A stretch of DNA of 64,000 nt from Streptomyces sp. WZ-12 (GTDB lineage: Bacteria > Actinomycetota > Actinomycetes > Streptomycetales > Streptomycetaceae). Under the pieces are notes generated by a model. The model saw nothing but the letters and a program-made list of their open reading frames with translations. It was not told where the DNA came from and searched no databases. The position numbers and the translations under genes are program-made. Where the stretch lies: contig NZ_CP118574.1 in the NCBI RefSeq assembly GCF_028898845.1, forward strand, positions 7,861,001 through 7,925,000. The letters run 5' to 3'. Numbering within the stretch: the first letter of the stretch is position 1; the number at the start of each line of letters is the position of its first letter. This document shows, in pieces, positions 36,188 to 45,028 of this stretch.

Positions 36188-36637
36188 GTGGGTATCTTGG
36201 TGCGGCAGGAAGGCATCTCCGTCCCGACCGTCGTCGGATCCTCCGGGCAGCTCTTGGTCACGCAAATCCTGGGAGTGCCGCTCGTTGCCCTGCTTCTGCA
36301 CGGCATCGACCGGGGCGGTGCCTTCGCCGAGGGGGTCGGCCTGCGCCACGCGGGACGCCGCAACGTCGCGCTGTGCGTCGCGTTCGCCGCCCTCGCCGTT
36401 GTGTTGACGACCGTGGTCCACCTTGTGTGGGACCGACCGGCGGCGGTGTCGCTGGCCCGCAACCAGTTAGGCAGCAGTCACACACACTCACACCATGTCC
36501 CTGCGAGGCGGAAGTCCAGTCTGATGCTCAGGCTGGGTCTTGCCTTTCTGGACCGGCTGTTGGTGTTCGGTGAGGTTGGTCAGAGCTCGGCGCTGCGTAG
36601 GGTGGGGGCGGACAGGCAGATGGACAGACATCGGTGA
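36188..36637 (+). CDS. Hypothetical small membrane protein or fragment
   Basis: 149 residues from GTG 36188. Two hydrophobic segments are visible (SGQLLVTQILGVPLVALLLH and NVALCVAFAALAVVLTTVVH), followed by a His/Arg-rich tail that looks non-coding. An upstream in-frame stop lies just before residue -13, and no good ribosome site is present. It could be a degraded membrane-protein gene. I do not recognise the family. Confidence 0.35.
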   Translation: MGILVRQEGISVPTVVGSSGQLLVTQILGVPLVALLLHGIDRGGAFAEGVGLRHAGRRNVALCVAFAALAVVLTTVVHLVWDRPAAVSLARNQLGSSHTHSHHVPARRKSSLMLRLGLAFLDRLLVFGEVGQSSALRRVGADRQMDRHR

Positions 36638-36706
36638 GTGGCCCAACGTTGAGTAGGGGCCGGGTGCTTGCCGGGGCGCGATGTGCGGGGCGTTGGAGGA
36701 AGGGCC

Positions 36707-37738
36707 ATGAGGGAGTATCTGGAGTACGGCGATGTGACGGCTGCGGCGGGGCGGATCGCCGGGCAGGTGCGGCCGTTGGCGGTCGCGCCGTTCGATGTGG
36801 CGCCGTCGGGCGGTTCCGGGGCCGTGTGGTTGGGGTTGGAACACCTGCAGTTCACCGGGTCGTTCAAGGCGCGCGGGGCGCGGAACTTCATCGAGGCGCA
36901 CCGCGCGGACGGGTCACTGCCGGACGCCGGCGTCACCATCGCCTCCGGTGGCAATGCCGGGCTTGCCTGTGCCTGGGCCGCGCAGCAACAGGGCGTTCCG
37001 GCAACCATCTTCCTGCCCGAGACCGCGCCCGAGGTGAAGGTGGCGCGGCTGGGTGCGTACGGGGCCGATGTGCGGTTGGTGGGGGAGGAGTACGCGGAAG
37101 CCCTGGCGGCCTGCCGGGAGTTCGTCGCCGAGACCGGTGCGCTCGCCTCGCACGCCTACGACAACCCGCTGATCGCCGCCGGCGCCGGAACGGTGCTGGA
37201 GGAGTTCCGAGCCCGGGTGCCCGACCTGGACACCGTCGTCGTCGCGGTCGGTGGTGGCGGGCTGTTCGCGGGTGTGGCGGCCGCCGCCCGGCACCACGGC
37301 ATCCGCGTCATCGCCGCTGAGCCGGAGCGGTGCCGCGCGTTGAACGCGGCCGTGCGGGCCGGGCATCCGGTCGATGTCACGGTGGATTCGGTGGCCGCGG
37401 ACTCCCTGGGCGCCCGGCGGGCCTCCGCGCTCGCCCTGCACGCCGCCCAGCAGGACGGCGTCTGTTGCGTGACCGTGCCGGACTCCGAGATCGTCGGTGC
37501 CCGCCGGATGCTGTGGGTCGAACACCGCCTCGCCGTCGAACACGCCGCGGCCACCGCGCTGGCCGCCTACCGTGCCTGGCAGACGGGCCGGCACGGTGAG
37601 ACGGGTGTGGGTGCGGCTTCGGATGACTGGCCGCCGCGTGGGGGCGGGGTGCCTGGGGGATCGGGGACGACCGGCATCGTGCTGTGCGGAGCCAACACCG
37701 ATCTTTGGACGTTGAGCGATGAGGTGGAGAAGGGGTGA
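36707..37738 (+). CDS. PLP-dependent serine/threonine dehydratase-like enzyme
   Basis: 343 residues of PLP fold type II. The Schiff-base lysine is in FTGSFKARGARN, the phosphate loops are ASGGNAGLACAW and VGGGGLFAGVAAAA, and ETAPEVKVARLGAYGADV is typical of threonine/serine ammonia-lyases. There is no ACT domain, so it is the short catabolic type. ATG 36707 follows a strong GGAGGAAGGG. Deamination of L-Ser or L-Thr to a 2-oxoacid is the likely reaction. Confidence 0.88.
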   Translation: MREYLEYGDVTAAAGRIAGQVRPLAVAPFDVAPSGGSGAVWLGLEHLQFTGSFKARGARNFIEAHRADGSLPDAGVTIASGGNAGLACAWAAQQQGVPATIFLPETAPEVKVARLGAYGADVRLVGEEYAEALAACREFVAETGALASHAYDNPLIAAGAGTVLEEFRARVPDLDTVVVAVGGGGLFAGVAAAARHHGIRVIAAEPERCRALNAAVRAGHPVDVTVDSVAADSLGARRASALALHAAQQDGVCCVTVPDSEIVGARRMLWVEHRLAVEHAAATALAAYRAWQTGRHGETGVGAASDDWPPRGGGVPGGSGTTGIVLCGANTDLWTLSDEVEKG

Positions 37739-37789
37739 ACTGAGGCCGTCGGCAGGGCCGTTGGTGCTGTTGGTGGCCGGGGCGGTCGC

Positions 37790-38146
37790 TCAGTGGTTGA
37801 CCGTGATCTCGATGTGGGCCGGGCGAGCGCCGGGTGCGGTGACGGTGAAGGTCGCGGTGCCGGCGGCGTCGCCGGCGATCAGTCGGGGGGTCTCCGCGTA
37901 TCCCTGAGGGTCGGTCAGGACCGTCACGGTGGGCTCGCCGCTCCCGCCGTCCTCGAACAGGGCCTGCTGGCTCATCGAGTCCCAGGCGAAGGTGACCGGG
38001 ACTTCCGCCACCGGCTTCTGGTTCTGACTGTCGACGACCCGGGCCTTGAGCGGGTGGGGGAAGGTCTGGTGGTGACCGGCGTGCTGCTCGGTTCCGCCGG
38101 CGGGCTGGATGGTGTACGTCCGGCCGTGGCCCGCTTCCGCGCTCAT
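37790..38146 (-). CDS. Ig-like (Big-1 type) domain protein, no signal peptide
   Basis: 118 residues. The sequence KARVVDSQNQKPVAEVPVTF followed by LTDPQGYAETPRLIAGDAAG and TFTVTAPG is the repeat pattern of bacterial Ig-like group 1 domains. N-terminal residues include a polar GTEQHAGHHQTF segment, and there is no export signal. It would be a single beta-sandwich of unknown role. Downstream of it lies the dehydratase, convergently. Confidence 0.6.
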   Translation of the reverse strand: MSAEAGHGRTYTIQPAGGTEQHAGHHQTFPHPLKARVVDSQNQKPVAEVPVTFAWDSMSQQALFEDGGSGEPTVTVLTDPQGYAETPRLIAGDAAGTATFTVTAPGARPAHIEITVNH

Positions 38147-38498
38147 ACCGCCTCCTGATCGGGTCCGGGCGCCTCGCTGTGCGGTGCCGGGGTGTCTGTG
38201 GGGTGTCGCCGTGTGCCGGTGATGCTAAGCCGGTGCCTGGGCCCACCCGCGCAGGAACGAGCCGTTTCGGGGTGTTTCCCGCGGCAGGGACACTTGGGAC
38301 TTGGGGAACTTGAGCCCGGAGGCGGGGACATGCCCCGGGGGTAGCGGCAGGGGAGGGCCGCGACGACGGGTAGCTCAGGCGGCTGTTGCGTGCGCGCGTC
38401 GCCGCGCGCGCTCAGGCGCCGGGCGCGGCCGTGCGCGCGGGTAGCGAGAAGGCCGGGCTGTGCCGCCAGGACAACCAGTGCGGTCCGTCGGGTCGCTG
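38147..38498. other. Intergenic region with a GC hairpin
   Basis: 352 bases without a supported gene. A 7-bp GCGCGCG/CGCGCGC hairpin with a TCGC loop at 38,392-38,409 could terminate the small membrane-protein gene above it. Confidence 0.4.
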
Positions 38499-38654
38499 CT
38501 ACCAGTAGTGCCGTCGTCCGCCGACCGCATGCCCCACCGTGCCGAGCAGCCAGAGGACGGCTCCGATGACGGCGAGGATGATGCCGATGGTCCACAGCAC
38601 GGAGATGCCGGTGACCAGGCCGATGATGAGCAGAATAATTCCGAGAACGACCAC
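38499..38654 (-). CDS. Small one/two-helix membrane protein (DUF6131-like)
   Basis: 51 residues starting GTG 38654 with GGAG six bases upstream. It is nearly all hydrophobic (VVVLGIILLIIGLVTGISVL, TIGIILAVIGAVLWLLG) and ends HAVGGRRHYW. Short proteins of exactly this form are common in actinomycetes. The longer open frame upstream lacks coding character, so I used the GTG. Function unknown. Confidence 0.75.
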   Translation of the reverse strand: MVVLGIILLIIGLVTGISVLWTIGIILAVIGAVLWLLGTVGHAVGGRRHYW

Positions 38655-38911
38655 GATGCGCTCCGAGCTCGTTCCGATGCTTGTCTTGCTTCCTACGTGC
38701 TTCCCTTTCACTGTGTGCCTCGGGTGGCGTATCGGCAACCAAACGGGAGTGGGTGCGGTGTCGCGGCCGGTCGGTCCGGTGCGTCCGCGCATGCGGCCGG
38801 TGCTGCGGCGGGCCAGAGTGAGGGGGAGGGCCGGGGCGGGGGCGGCGGATACCGGGAAGCCCGTCACCAGCCTCGAAGCCAACAACCGATCCTCCTCGCC
38901 ATGGAAGGCAG

Positions 38912-39598
38912 GTGGGCGACGTGGCCGGAGACGGACGTGGACGTGAACGCGCGGCGCGCGGCGCGCAGTCATCGGGCGGCGGGCAACGGAACGGCGGTCC
39001 CAGTGACCCCGGCAAGGTCAGTGAGGCCGGTGGGGGCGCCGCCGAGCCGCACTTCGTCGTCCAGATCCACGACGCCAGCACCCTGCACTTCGACTTCCGG
39101 CTGGAGGTCGACGGCGTGCTGAAGTCCTGGTCCGTCCCCAAGGGCCCGTCCACCGATCCGCACGACAAGCGGCTGGCCATGCCCACCGAGGACCACCCGC
39201 TGGAATACCGGGAGTTCGAGGGCGTCATCCCGGAGGGCGAGTACGGCGCGGGGACCGTGATCGTCTGGGACGAGGGCAGTTACCACCCGCTGCGGCACCC
39301 GCGGAAGGCAGGCTCCCGGAGCCGGTCCCGCTCCCGGTCCTTCCGGGAGTCGCTCGACGACGGTCACATCGCCTTCTGGCTGGACGGCAGCAAGTTGCAC
39401 GGCGGCTATGCGCTCACCCGGTTCCGGGGTGGTCGGGGCTCCGGTGAACGGGAGTCCTGGCTGCTGGTGAAGGAGAACGACGACCGCGCCGAGGGGCGCG
39501 GCACCCCCGATGCCCGGCGGGCCCGTTCCGTGCTCAGCGGCCGCACCCTGCGCCAAGTGGCCGCCGACGACGCCCCGGAGCGGCGGGGCGACGGCTGA
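38912..39598 (+). CDS. Stand-alone LigD-type 3'-phosphoesterase domain protein
   Basis: 228 residues. After a Gly/Arg-rich leader, FVVQIHDASTLHFDFRLEVD, WSVPKGPSTDP, FEGVIPEGEYGAGTVIVWD and FWLDGSKLHGGYAL are the signatures of the 3'-phosphoesterase domain of DNA ligase D, with the catalytic histidines in HDAS...HFDFR. No ligase or polymerase domain is attached. The domain trims 3' ends in bacterial non-homologous end joining. An Arg-Ser run (SRSRSRSRS, around residue 130-140) interrupts the domain. Start is GTG 38912 or 38921. Confidence 0.88.
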   Translation: MGDVAGDGRGRERAARGAQSSGGGQRNGGPSDPGKVSEAGGGAAEPHFVVQIHDASTLHFDFRLEVDGVLKSWSVPKGPSTDPHDKRLAMPTEDHPLEYREFEGVIPEGEYGAGTVIVWDEGSYHPLRHPRKAGSRSRSRSRSFRESLDDGHIAFWLDGSKLHGGYALTRFRGGRGSGERESWLLVKENDDRAEGRGTPDARRARSVLSGRTLRQVAADDAPERRGDG

Positions 39599-39808
39599 CG
39601 GCCGGCGCGGTCCGGGCGCCGCCGCACGGCCGCGAGGAGCAGCGCAGCCGGGACCCTGGGAGCCTTTGGAGCCGCCCGCCATCGGGTGCCTTTGAGCGAA
39701 TACCGGCCGGTCGCGTTCGGTGAGCGCCGGGCGGTGATACCGGTCCCTTCAGCGCCGGCGGCACGGCCGGCGCGGAGGCCCGCGGGCGGGAGGAGGTGGC
39801 GGCGCAGC

Positions 39809-40957
39809 GTGCCGAACCCACCCCGTCCGGCCCGCCGGTCCCCAGACCGCGCGGCCGCCGCGCAGCGCCCCGTCCCGCGCCGGCGACGCTGGCGGACCGG
39901 CCGGACGCCGCGCCTTCGGCCGCGCGAGGCGGTCGCCGTGCCCCGCCCGCTGCGGGTCGCCGCCGCCTACGGGTGGCGGCTGCTGGTCGTGGGGGCCGCC
40001 GTCTACGTGGTGTTCATCGTGTTGGGGCGCTTCCACCTCGTCACCCTGGCGGTGTTCCTCGGCCTGGTGCTCACCGCCCTGCTCGGGCCGCTCACCGATC
40101 TGCTGGACCGGTGGCTGCCGCGTTCCGCGGCCGTCACCGCCGCACTGCTGATCGCGATCGTGGTGCTGTTCGGAGTGCTGAGCCTGCTCGGGGCCGACGT
40201 GGCCACGGCCTGGCCCGGGTTGCGGCAGGTGTTCGCGGGCGGGGTGAGCAGGATCGAGCGGTGGCTCGAAGGGCCGCCGTTCCACCTCAGGCACGGGACC
40301 CTCGCCCACGTCCAGACGTGGATCTCCCGCTTCGTTTCCAGCAACCGCACCAGCCTGATCAACACCGCGGTGAGCGGCGTGGGGCGCCTGGCGGAGGCCC
40401 TGACCGTGGCGGTGCTGGCGGTGTTCTGCTCGATCTTCTTCCTGCACTCCGGCAGCCGGATGTGGCGGTGGTTCGGCGGCCAACTGCCGGAGCGCGGGCG
40501 TCGCCCGGTGCGTACGGCCGGTCGCGCGGCGTGGACGACCTTCACCGGCTACACCCGGGGCATCGTGCTGATCGCGGCGACCAACGCGGTTCTCGTCGGG
40601 CTGGCGCTGTTCGCCTTGGGCGTGCCGCTGGTCCTGCCGCTGGCGGTGTTGGAGTTCTTCGCCGCGTTCGTCCCGTTGATCGGCTCGCCGGTGGCCCTGG
40701 CGGTGGCCGCGGTGGTGGCCCTCGCCGCGCAGGGGCCGCTGGTGGCGCTGCTCGTCATCCTGCTGATCGTGGTCATCGGCCAACTCGAAGGGCATGTGCT
40801 GCACCCCCTGGTGATGAGTCGCGCGGTGAGCCTGCACCCGGTGGTGGTGGCGCTGGCGGTGGTCTGCGGGGGCGTTACGGCCGGGGTGCTCGGGGCGGTG
40901 GTCGCGGTACCGCTGGTGTCGGTGGTGTGGTCGGTGTACGGGGCGCTGCGCAGTTAG
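39809..40957 (+). CDS. AI-2E family permease (PF01594-like)
   Basis: About 382 residues with seven or eight hydrophobic segments. Recognisable parts are HLVTLAVFLGLVLTALLGPL, the long soluble segment with GVSRIERWL, FTGYTRGIVLIAATNAVLVG and LEGHVLHPLVMSR...LHPVVVALAVVCGG, all typical of this permease family. Members include antiporters and proposed autoinducer-2 exporters. The frame is open further upstream to 39686, but GTG 39809 follows AGGAGG at 12 bases and removes an Arg/Pro-rich stretch. Substrate unknown. Confidence 0.85.
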   Translation: MPNPPRPARRSPDRAAAAQRPVPRRRRWRTGRTPRLRPREAVAVPRPLRVAAAYGWRLLVVGAAVYVVFIVLGRFHLVTLAVFLGLVLTALLGPLTDLLDRWLPRSAAVTAALLIAIVVLFGVLSLLGADVATAWPGLRQVFAGGVSRIERWLEGPPFHLRHGTLAHVQTWISRFVSSNRTSLINTAVSGVGRLAEALTVAVLAVFCSIFFLHSGSRMWRWFGGQLPERGRRPVRTAGRAAWTTFTGYTRGIVLIAATNAVLVGLALFALGVPLVLPLAVLEFFAAFVPLIGSPVALAVAAVVALAAQGPLVALLVILLIVVIGQLEGHVLHPLVMSRAVSLHPVVVALAVVCGGVTAGVLGAVVAVPLVSVVWSVYGALRS

Positions 40958-41099
40958 GGCCTCGTCTGCTGGGTGGGAGCCGGCGTGGCGGCGCGTCGTC
41001 GGGCGGTGCGTCATCGTCAATTCCGGTTCCTGAGAAGGAAGTTGCCCCAGACGGTGTACCGGCTGGCCGGCCGACCGTCGCGCGCCTATGCTGCCCGCC

Positions 41100-41804
41100 A
41101 TGGTGAGTGCGGCGGAGCAGCGGCAGGCGCTGGTGGATGCGGTGCGGGTTGCGCTGGAGCGGGACTGCCCCGGTTCGCGGACGTTGCTGCTGGGGTCGTT
41201 GGCGGCGGGTACCGCGGACGACTTCAGCGACATCGACGTGGAATGGGTCGTCCCGGACGGGGAGTTCGCCGCGTGCCTGGCGCGGGTGGAGGGCGTACTG
41301 GGGCGGGTGCGGCCGGTGGCCGAGGTGCGCTACGACCCCGACCTCCGCCACTCCGACCGGCGCCGCCTGGTGTGCGTCCGCTTCGCCCGGCTGCCGTTGT
41401 TCTGGCGGCTCGACCTCTCCGTACGTGCCGAGTCCGTCGCGGACGAGACCGACTACGACCGGGGCAACCCGGCGGCGCGGGCCCGTGAGGGCGAGTGGTC
41501 GCGGCCGGCCAGCGCCCTGGCCAACTCCGTCGGCGCGGTCAAGGCCCTGGCCAGGCACCGCTTCGACGAGGCCCGCGGCCTGCTCGACCGCGGCTTCGCC
41601 CGCATCGGCGTGCCCTACGAAGCGGGCGGCGACCCGAACGTCCGCAAGGGCGGGGGCGCGGCGGCCGCCGTGGGCGAGGGCTGGGTCGCGGACATCGGGC
41701 GCCTGGCCCAGGCAGCGGCGGACCAGGAGCCGCGGTTGCGGCCATTGGCCGACGAGGTCGTGCGCCTGGCGGAGGAGCACGGGTCCGGGTTCACCGGCGG
41801 CTGA
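41100..41804 (+). CDS. Nucleotidyltransferase-domain protein
   Basis: 234 residues. The pol-beta-like nucleotidyltransferase signature LLLGSLAAGTADDFSDIDVEWVV (residues ~30-50) shows GS, and the SDID metal-binding pair, with a later acid in WRLDLSVRAES. This resembles aminoglycoside-adenylyltransferase-like or MNT-type proteins. A second in-frame ATG at 41088 exists; the start is uncertain because no ribosome site is clear and the gene may be nearly leaderless. Target unknown. Confidence 0.75.
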   Translation: MVSAAEQRQALVDAVRVALERDCPGSRTLLLGSLAAGTADDFSDIDVEWVVPDGEFAACLARVEGVLGRVRPVAEVRYDPDLRHSDRRRLVCVRFARLPLFWRLDLSVRAESVADETDYDRGNPAARAREGEWSRPASALANSVGAVKALARHRFDEARGLLDRGFARIGVPYEAGGDPNVRKGGGAAAAVGEGWVADIGRLAQAAADQEPRLRPLADEVVRLAEEHGSGFTGG

Positions 41805-42001
41805 CCGAGCCGGGGCTCGCCCGCCCTGATGCGGATGCCGGTGATGCGGAAGCCGGTCCGTCACGGGCTCGCCCGCCTGGTTGTGGGCGTCAGCCAGTCC
41901 AGGCGGATGTGCTTGAAGCCGATCTCATCGAGCCGACGTACTTCGACGAAACGGTCGGCCGACTACGCCAACGCGGCCATGACGTAGCGTCATCGGGGCG
42001 A

Positions 42002-43198
42002 TCACCGGGCCGGGGCGCCCTGCGCCGGTGCCGGATCGGGTGCCGGCCGCGGGGCGGTGGTGGCCCGCTGCTCCCGCTTGAGCGCCGCGCGTCCGCGCAC
42101 CACCCGCAGGCTGACCACCGTCGTCGCCTCGAAGGCCAACATCCCGCAGCCGATGGCGAGGCCCGCGTCCCAGGCGGTGCCCCGGTCCAGTCCGCCGTAG
42201 CGCTCCAACAGCAGCCCCGCGCCGACCGAGAGGACGGGCGCCAGGCACAGGCCGACCAGGTGCAGTCGCCACTCCTCGCGGGCCCAACTCCGGCCGTTGC
42301 GGCCCGCGCGCCGTTGGCCGAGGAACATGACGGCGTAGCTCGCGGCGAAGGGGAGCAGATAGGCCGCGAGCAGGCGGTGGCCGGTCGGGCCCCGGCCCAG
42401 GTAGGACGCGATGATCCAGGCGAGGGCCGGTGCGCCGGCCGCATGGGCCGCGATGAGCACGGGCGCGGGTACCCATGTGCCGCGCACACCGGGGAGCCGG
42501 TCGCGGGAGTCCAACGCGCGGGAGGCGAGCAGCGCCCCGAAGACGACGACCGATCCGAGGTGCATGACGGCGACGCGGTTGATGTCGGCCATGGACAGGC
42601 CGGGCAGCAGCGCGGGGAGTGCGCTCCATTCGAGGCGCAGCAGCGGCGCCGTCATCAGGTAGGCGTAGCACAGCAGTAGCCAACGCTGGTGCAGTTCGGG
42701 GTAGTTGGTGACGGCGGCGAGGATGCCGAACGTGGTGCTGGCGACCGTGCCGACCAGGATCGTGGCGAGCACGATCCAGAACGCCGGGCCGCTGAAGGCA
42801 TCGGCCGGCGCGGTCCGGGCGAGGTAGACCGCGGCGCCCGCCATCGAGGCGTAGACGGTCAGCGCGAACACCACGCCCACGGCGCGGTGCAGTCGCCTGC
42901 GCCGTCGTAGTGCGGAGAGCAGTTGGACCGGTCCGAGCAGCATCAACAGGCCACCCAGCACCGTATGGAGGATCATCGGGGTGAGGCTGCGGGCGTAGGG
43001 TCCGATGCGGGTGGCCAGGGCGTCGGCGACATAGCGCGGCGACACCGCCCGTCCCAGTAGCCATTCACCGAGTGCGGGGGCGCCGCGGTGCGCGTACGGC
43101 CACAGTTCGGTCATCGCGATCGGGGCGTATCCCACGCAGACGAGGACCACGGTGATGGTGGCCGCGCGGCGCCAAGTGGCCCTACCCGTACGGTTCAT
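42002..43198 (-). CDS. Multi-pass membrane protein (DUF2306-like)
   Basis: 398 residues with about eight to ten hydrophobic helices. LHTVLGGLLMLLGPVQLLSA, RRLHRAVGVVFALTVYASMA and NYPELHQRWLLLCYAYLMTA match the DUF2306 family, whose conserved histidines may bind heme. The N-terminal ATG 43198 has GGGAGC upstream. It is downstream of a PadR regulator on the same strand, which probably controls it. Confidence 0.8.
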   Translation of the reverse strand: MNRTGRATWRRAATITVVLVCVGYAPIAMTELWPYAHRGAPALGEWLLGRAVSPRYVADALATRIGPYARSLTPMILHTVLGGLLMLLGPVQLLSALRRRRRLHRAVGVVFALTVYASMAGAAVYLARTAPADAFSGPAFWIVLATILVGTVASTTFGILAAVTNYPELHQRWLLLCYAYLMTAPLLRLEWSALPALLPGLSMADINRVAVMHLGSVVVFGALLASRALDSRDRLPGVRGTWVPAPVLIAAHAAGAPALAWIIASYLGRGPTGHRLLAAYLLPFAASYAVMFLGQRRAGRNGRSWAREEWRLHLVGLCLAPVLSVGAGLLLERYGGLDRGTAWDAGLAIGCGMLAFEATTVVSLRVVRGRAALKREQRATTAPRPAPDPAPAQGAPAR

Positions 43199-43364
43199 GG
43201 CGGCTCCCTGGATCGCGGCCCCGGCCCGGTCCGGCCGCCGTCCGGCTGGATCGGTGAGCTGCCTGACGGACGACTGCGACCTGCGCTGGATAGTCCTCAC
43301 TGGACTGTTGAGAAGGTAGGGGTGATCCTTGGCGCGGTCAATGGTCGTGCGGCAGGGGCGGGGA

Positions 43365-43895
43365 TCATTCGCCCCGTTGTTCCACCCACTGCCAGAAGTC
43401 GATCGTCATCCGCTCGTACCGAATGCCGAACTCCAGTGCCTCGCGTTGTCCGCGGGTCAGCAAGTCCCCGAGGGTTTCCGCGAGTTCCTCGTACTCGGCG
43501 AGCGTCCGGCGATGTTCGGCGATCTGCGTGGGAGAGTGGACCTCGGGGAGGCCGCCGAACCACAGCTTCAGGACGCCGCGCTCGCGGGCCTCGACGGGCG
43601 CGACGGTCGAGTCGGCCAACCACTCCTCCAGCGCCGCCTTCCCGGCCGAAGTCAGCCTCAGCAGGCGGCGGTTGCGCCCGCCCGACTGCCGGGACTCCGA
43701 CAGCAGGCCCGCCTCGACCAGCCGGTCGCACTGCGCGTAGACCTGCGCGTGCGGCATCGACCAGAACGGGGCCACCGTGCGGGCGGCCTCGACCTTCACG
43801 TCGTACGGACTGGCCTCGCCCAACTGGTCGACGAAGCCGAGCACGAGGAAGGACGGCGTGGTCAGGCGGGGCGCAGGGTCGGAGGAATCAGTCAT
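43365..43895 (-). CDS. PadR-family transcriptional regulator
   Basis: 176 residues. FLVLGFVDQLGEASPYDVKV, PHAQVYAQCDRLVEAGLLSE, NRRLLRLTSAGKAALEEWLA is the PadR winged helix, followed by the C-terminal helical dimerisation arm (LAEYEELAETLGDLLTRGQR). It lies 166 bases upstream of the DUF2306 gene on the same strand. Such regulators repress adjacent membrane or export genes until a small aromatic or drug ligand binds. Confidence 0.9.
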   Translation of the reverse strand: MTDSSDPAPRLTTPSFLVLGFVDQLGEASPYDVKVEAARTVAPFWSMPHAQVYAQCDRLVEAGLLSESRQSGGRNRRLLRLTSAGKAALEEWLADSTVAPVEARERGVLKLWFGGLPEVHSPTQIAEHRRTLAEYEELAETLGDLLTRGQREALEFGIRYERMTIDFWQWVEQRGE

Positions 43896-43982
43896 GTCGT
43901 GACCGTATCGCGAGGCGGGGGCCGGGCGTTGTGTCCGACGGGGCGGTGGACAACTGCCCACGTACCGGTCCGTGCCCCGCCG

Positions 43983-44954
43983 TCAGGTGCGCCGCCTCCG
44001 CGGCGGCCGGCTGCTGTGCCAGACGGTGACGATCACCAGCGCGCAGCCCAATGCCTGGGTGACGGTCGGGCGTTCGCCGATCGCGACGCCGAGCCCGAAC
44101 GCCATCACCGGCTGCAACAGCAACAGCGCGGCACCGACGTTCGGCGCCAGCTTCGGCAACGCGGCGGTGATCAGGAGCCAGGCAACCACCTGCCCGACGA
44201 CGGCGAGGGTGATCAGCCAACCCCACGCCGGCCAGCCCGGGTTGAGGTCGATGCCGGTCCACAGGCCGCCCAACACCGCGGCCGTGCCGGCGGCCGCCGC
44301 GGTGGAGACGCACACCGGGGTGACGGTGTGCGCCCGCCCGCCGCCCAGTCGCATCAGGAACAGGTATCCCGCGTACGCCACCCCGGCCGCCGTTCCGAAC
44401 GTCACCCCGGCCACCGGATCGCTGCCCGGCTGGGGGTTGCCGATCGCCCCGCTCGCCAGCGCCACCCCGGCCAGCATCAGCGGGATCAGCAGCACGAACC
44501 GCCGGGTCAGCCGCGTCCCGGACACCAGCCGGGCGAGCAGCGGGAAGACCACCACCTGGACGTTGAGCAGCACGGTGGAGACCGAGGCGCCCACGGTGAG
44601 CACGCTGGCCGCCCAGAACACCATGTCGATGCCGAGCAGCACCCCGGCGCCGAGGTCCATCACCTGGTAGCGCCACGGCCGGGCGCCGACCCGCCGCACC
44701 TCCCGCCAGGCGAGCGGGACCAGCAGGAACAGTGCCAACGCGCAGCGGAGGAACGCCGCCGTGCCCGCGTTCGTCCCGGAGAGTTTCATCAGGACGGCCG
44801 AGGCGGAGATGCACGCCGATCCCGCGAGGGCCAGCAGGAGGGGGTTGCCCGTGCGGGCGAGCGGCGAGGGCCGGTCGGAAGCGCCGGCGGAGGGTCGTGC
44901 CCGCACGTCCGACGCGGTCTCTCCCGAAGCCAACGGCTCGTCTCGGTACGTCAT
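43983..44954 (-). CDS. EamA/DMT-family transporter
   Basis: 323 residues with ten hydrophobic helices in two EamA halves (LLALAGSACISASAVLMKLS and VAYAGYLFLMRLGG). The tail is Arg-rich. ATG 44954 was chosen over upstream codons. It diverges from a LysR gene with a 74-base gap, the usual arrangement in which the LysR protein controls the exporter. Confidence 0.88.
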   Translation of the reverse strand: MTYRDEPLASGETASDVRARPSAGASDRPSPLARTGNPLLLALAGSACISASAVLMKLSGTNAGTAAFLRCALALFLLVPLAWREVRRVGARPWRYQVMDLGAGVLLGIDMVFWAASVLTVGASVSTVLLNVQVVVFPLLARLVSGTRLTRRFVLLIPLMLAGVALASGAIGNPQPGSDPVAGVTFGTAAGVAYAGYLFLMRLGGGRAHTVTPVCVSTAAAAGTAAVLGGLWTGIDLNPGWPAWGWLITLAVVGQVVAWLLITAALPKLAPNVGAALLLLQPVMAFGLGVAIGERPTVTQALGCALVIVTVWHSSRPPRRRRT

Positions 44955-45028
44955 GGAGCCCACTGTGCCCGGCCGGACCGTAAACAAAAAGTGACGATTC
45001 AAGCCCAATAATCGGTAGCATCCGTCAT

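Noticed and set aside
38340..38460. Possible RNA gene in a CG-repeat region
   Set aside because: Only a short 7-bp hairpin is visible; no tRNA-like or riboswitch-like fold could be drawn.
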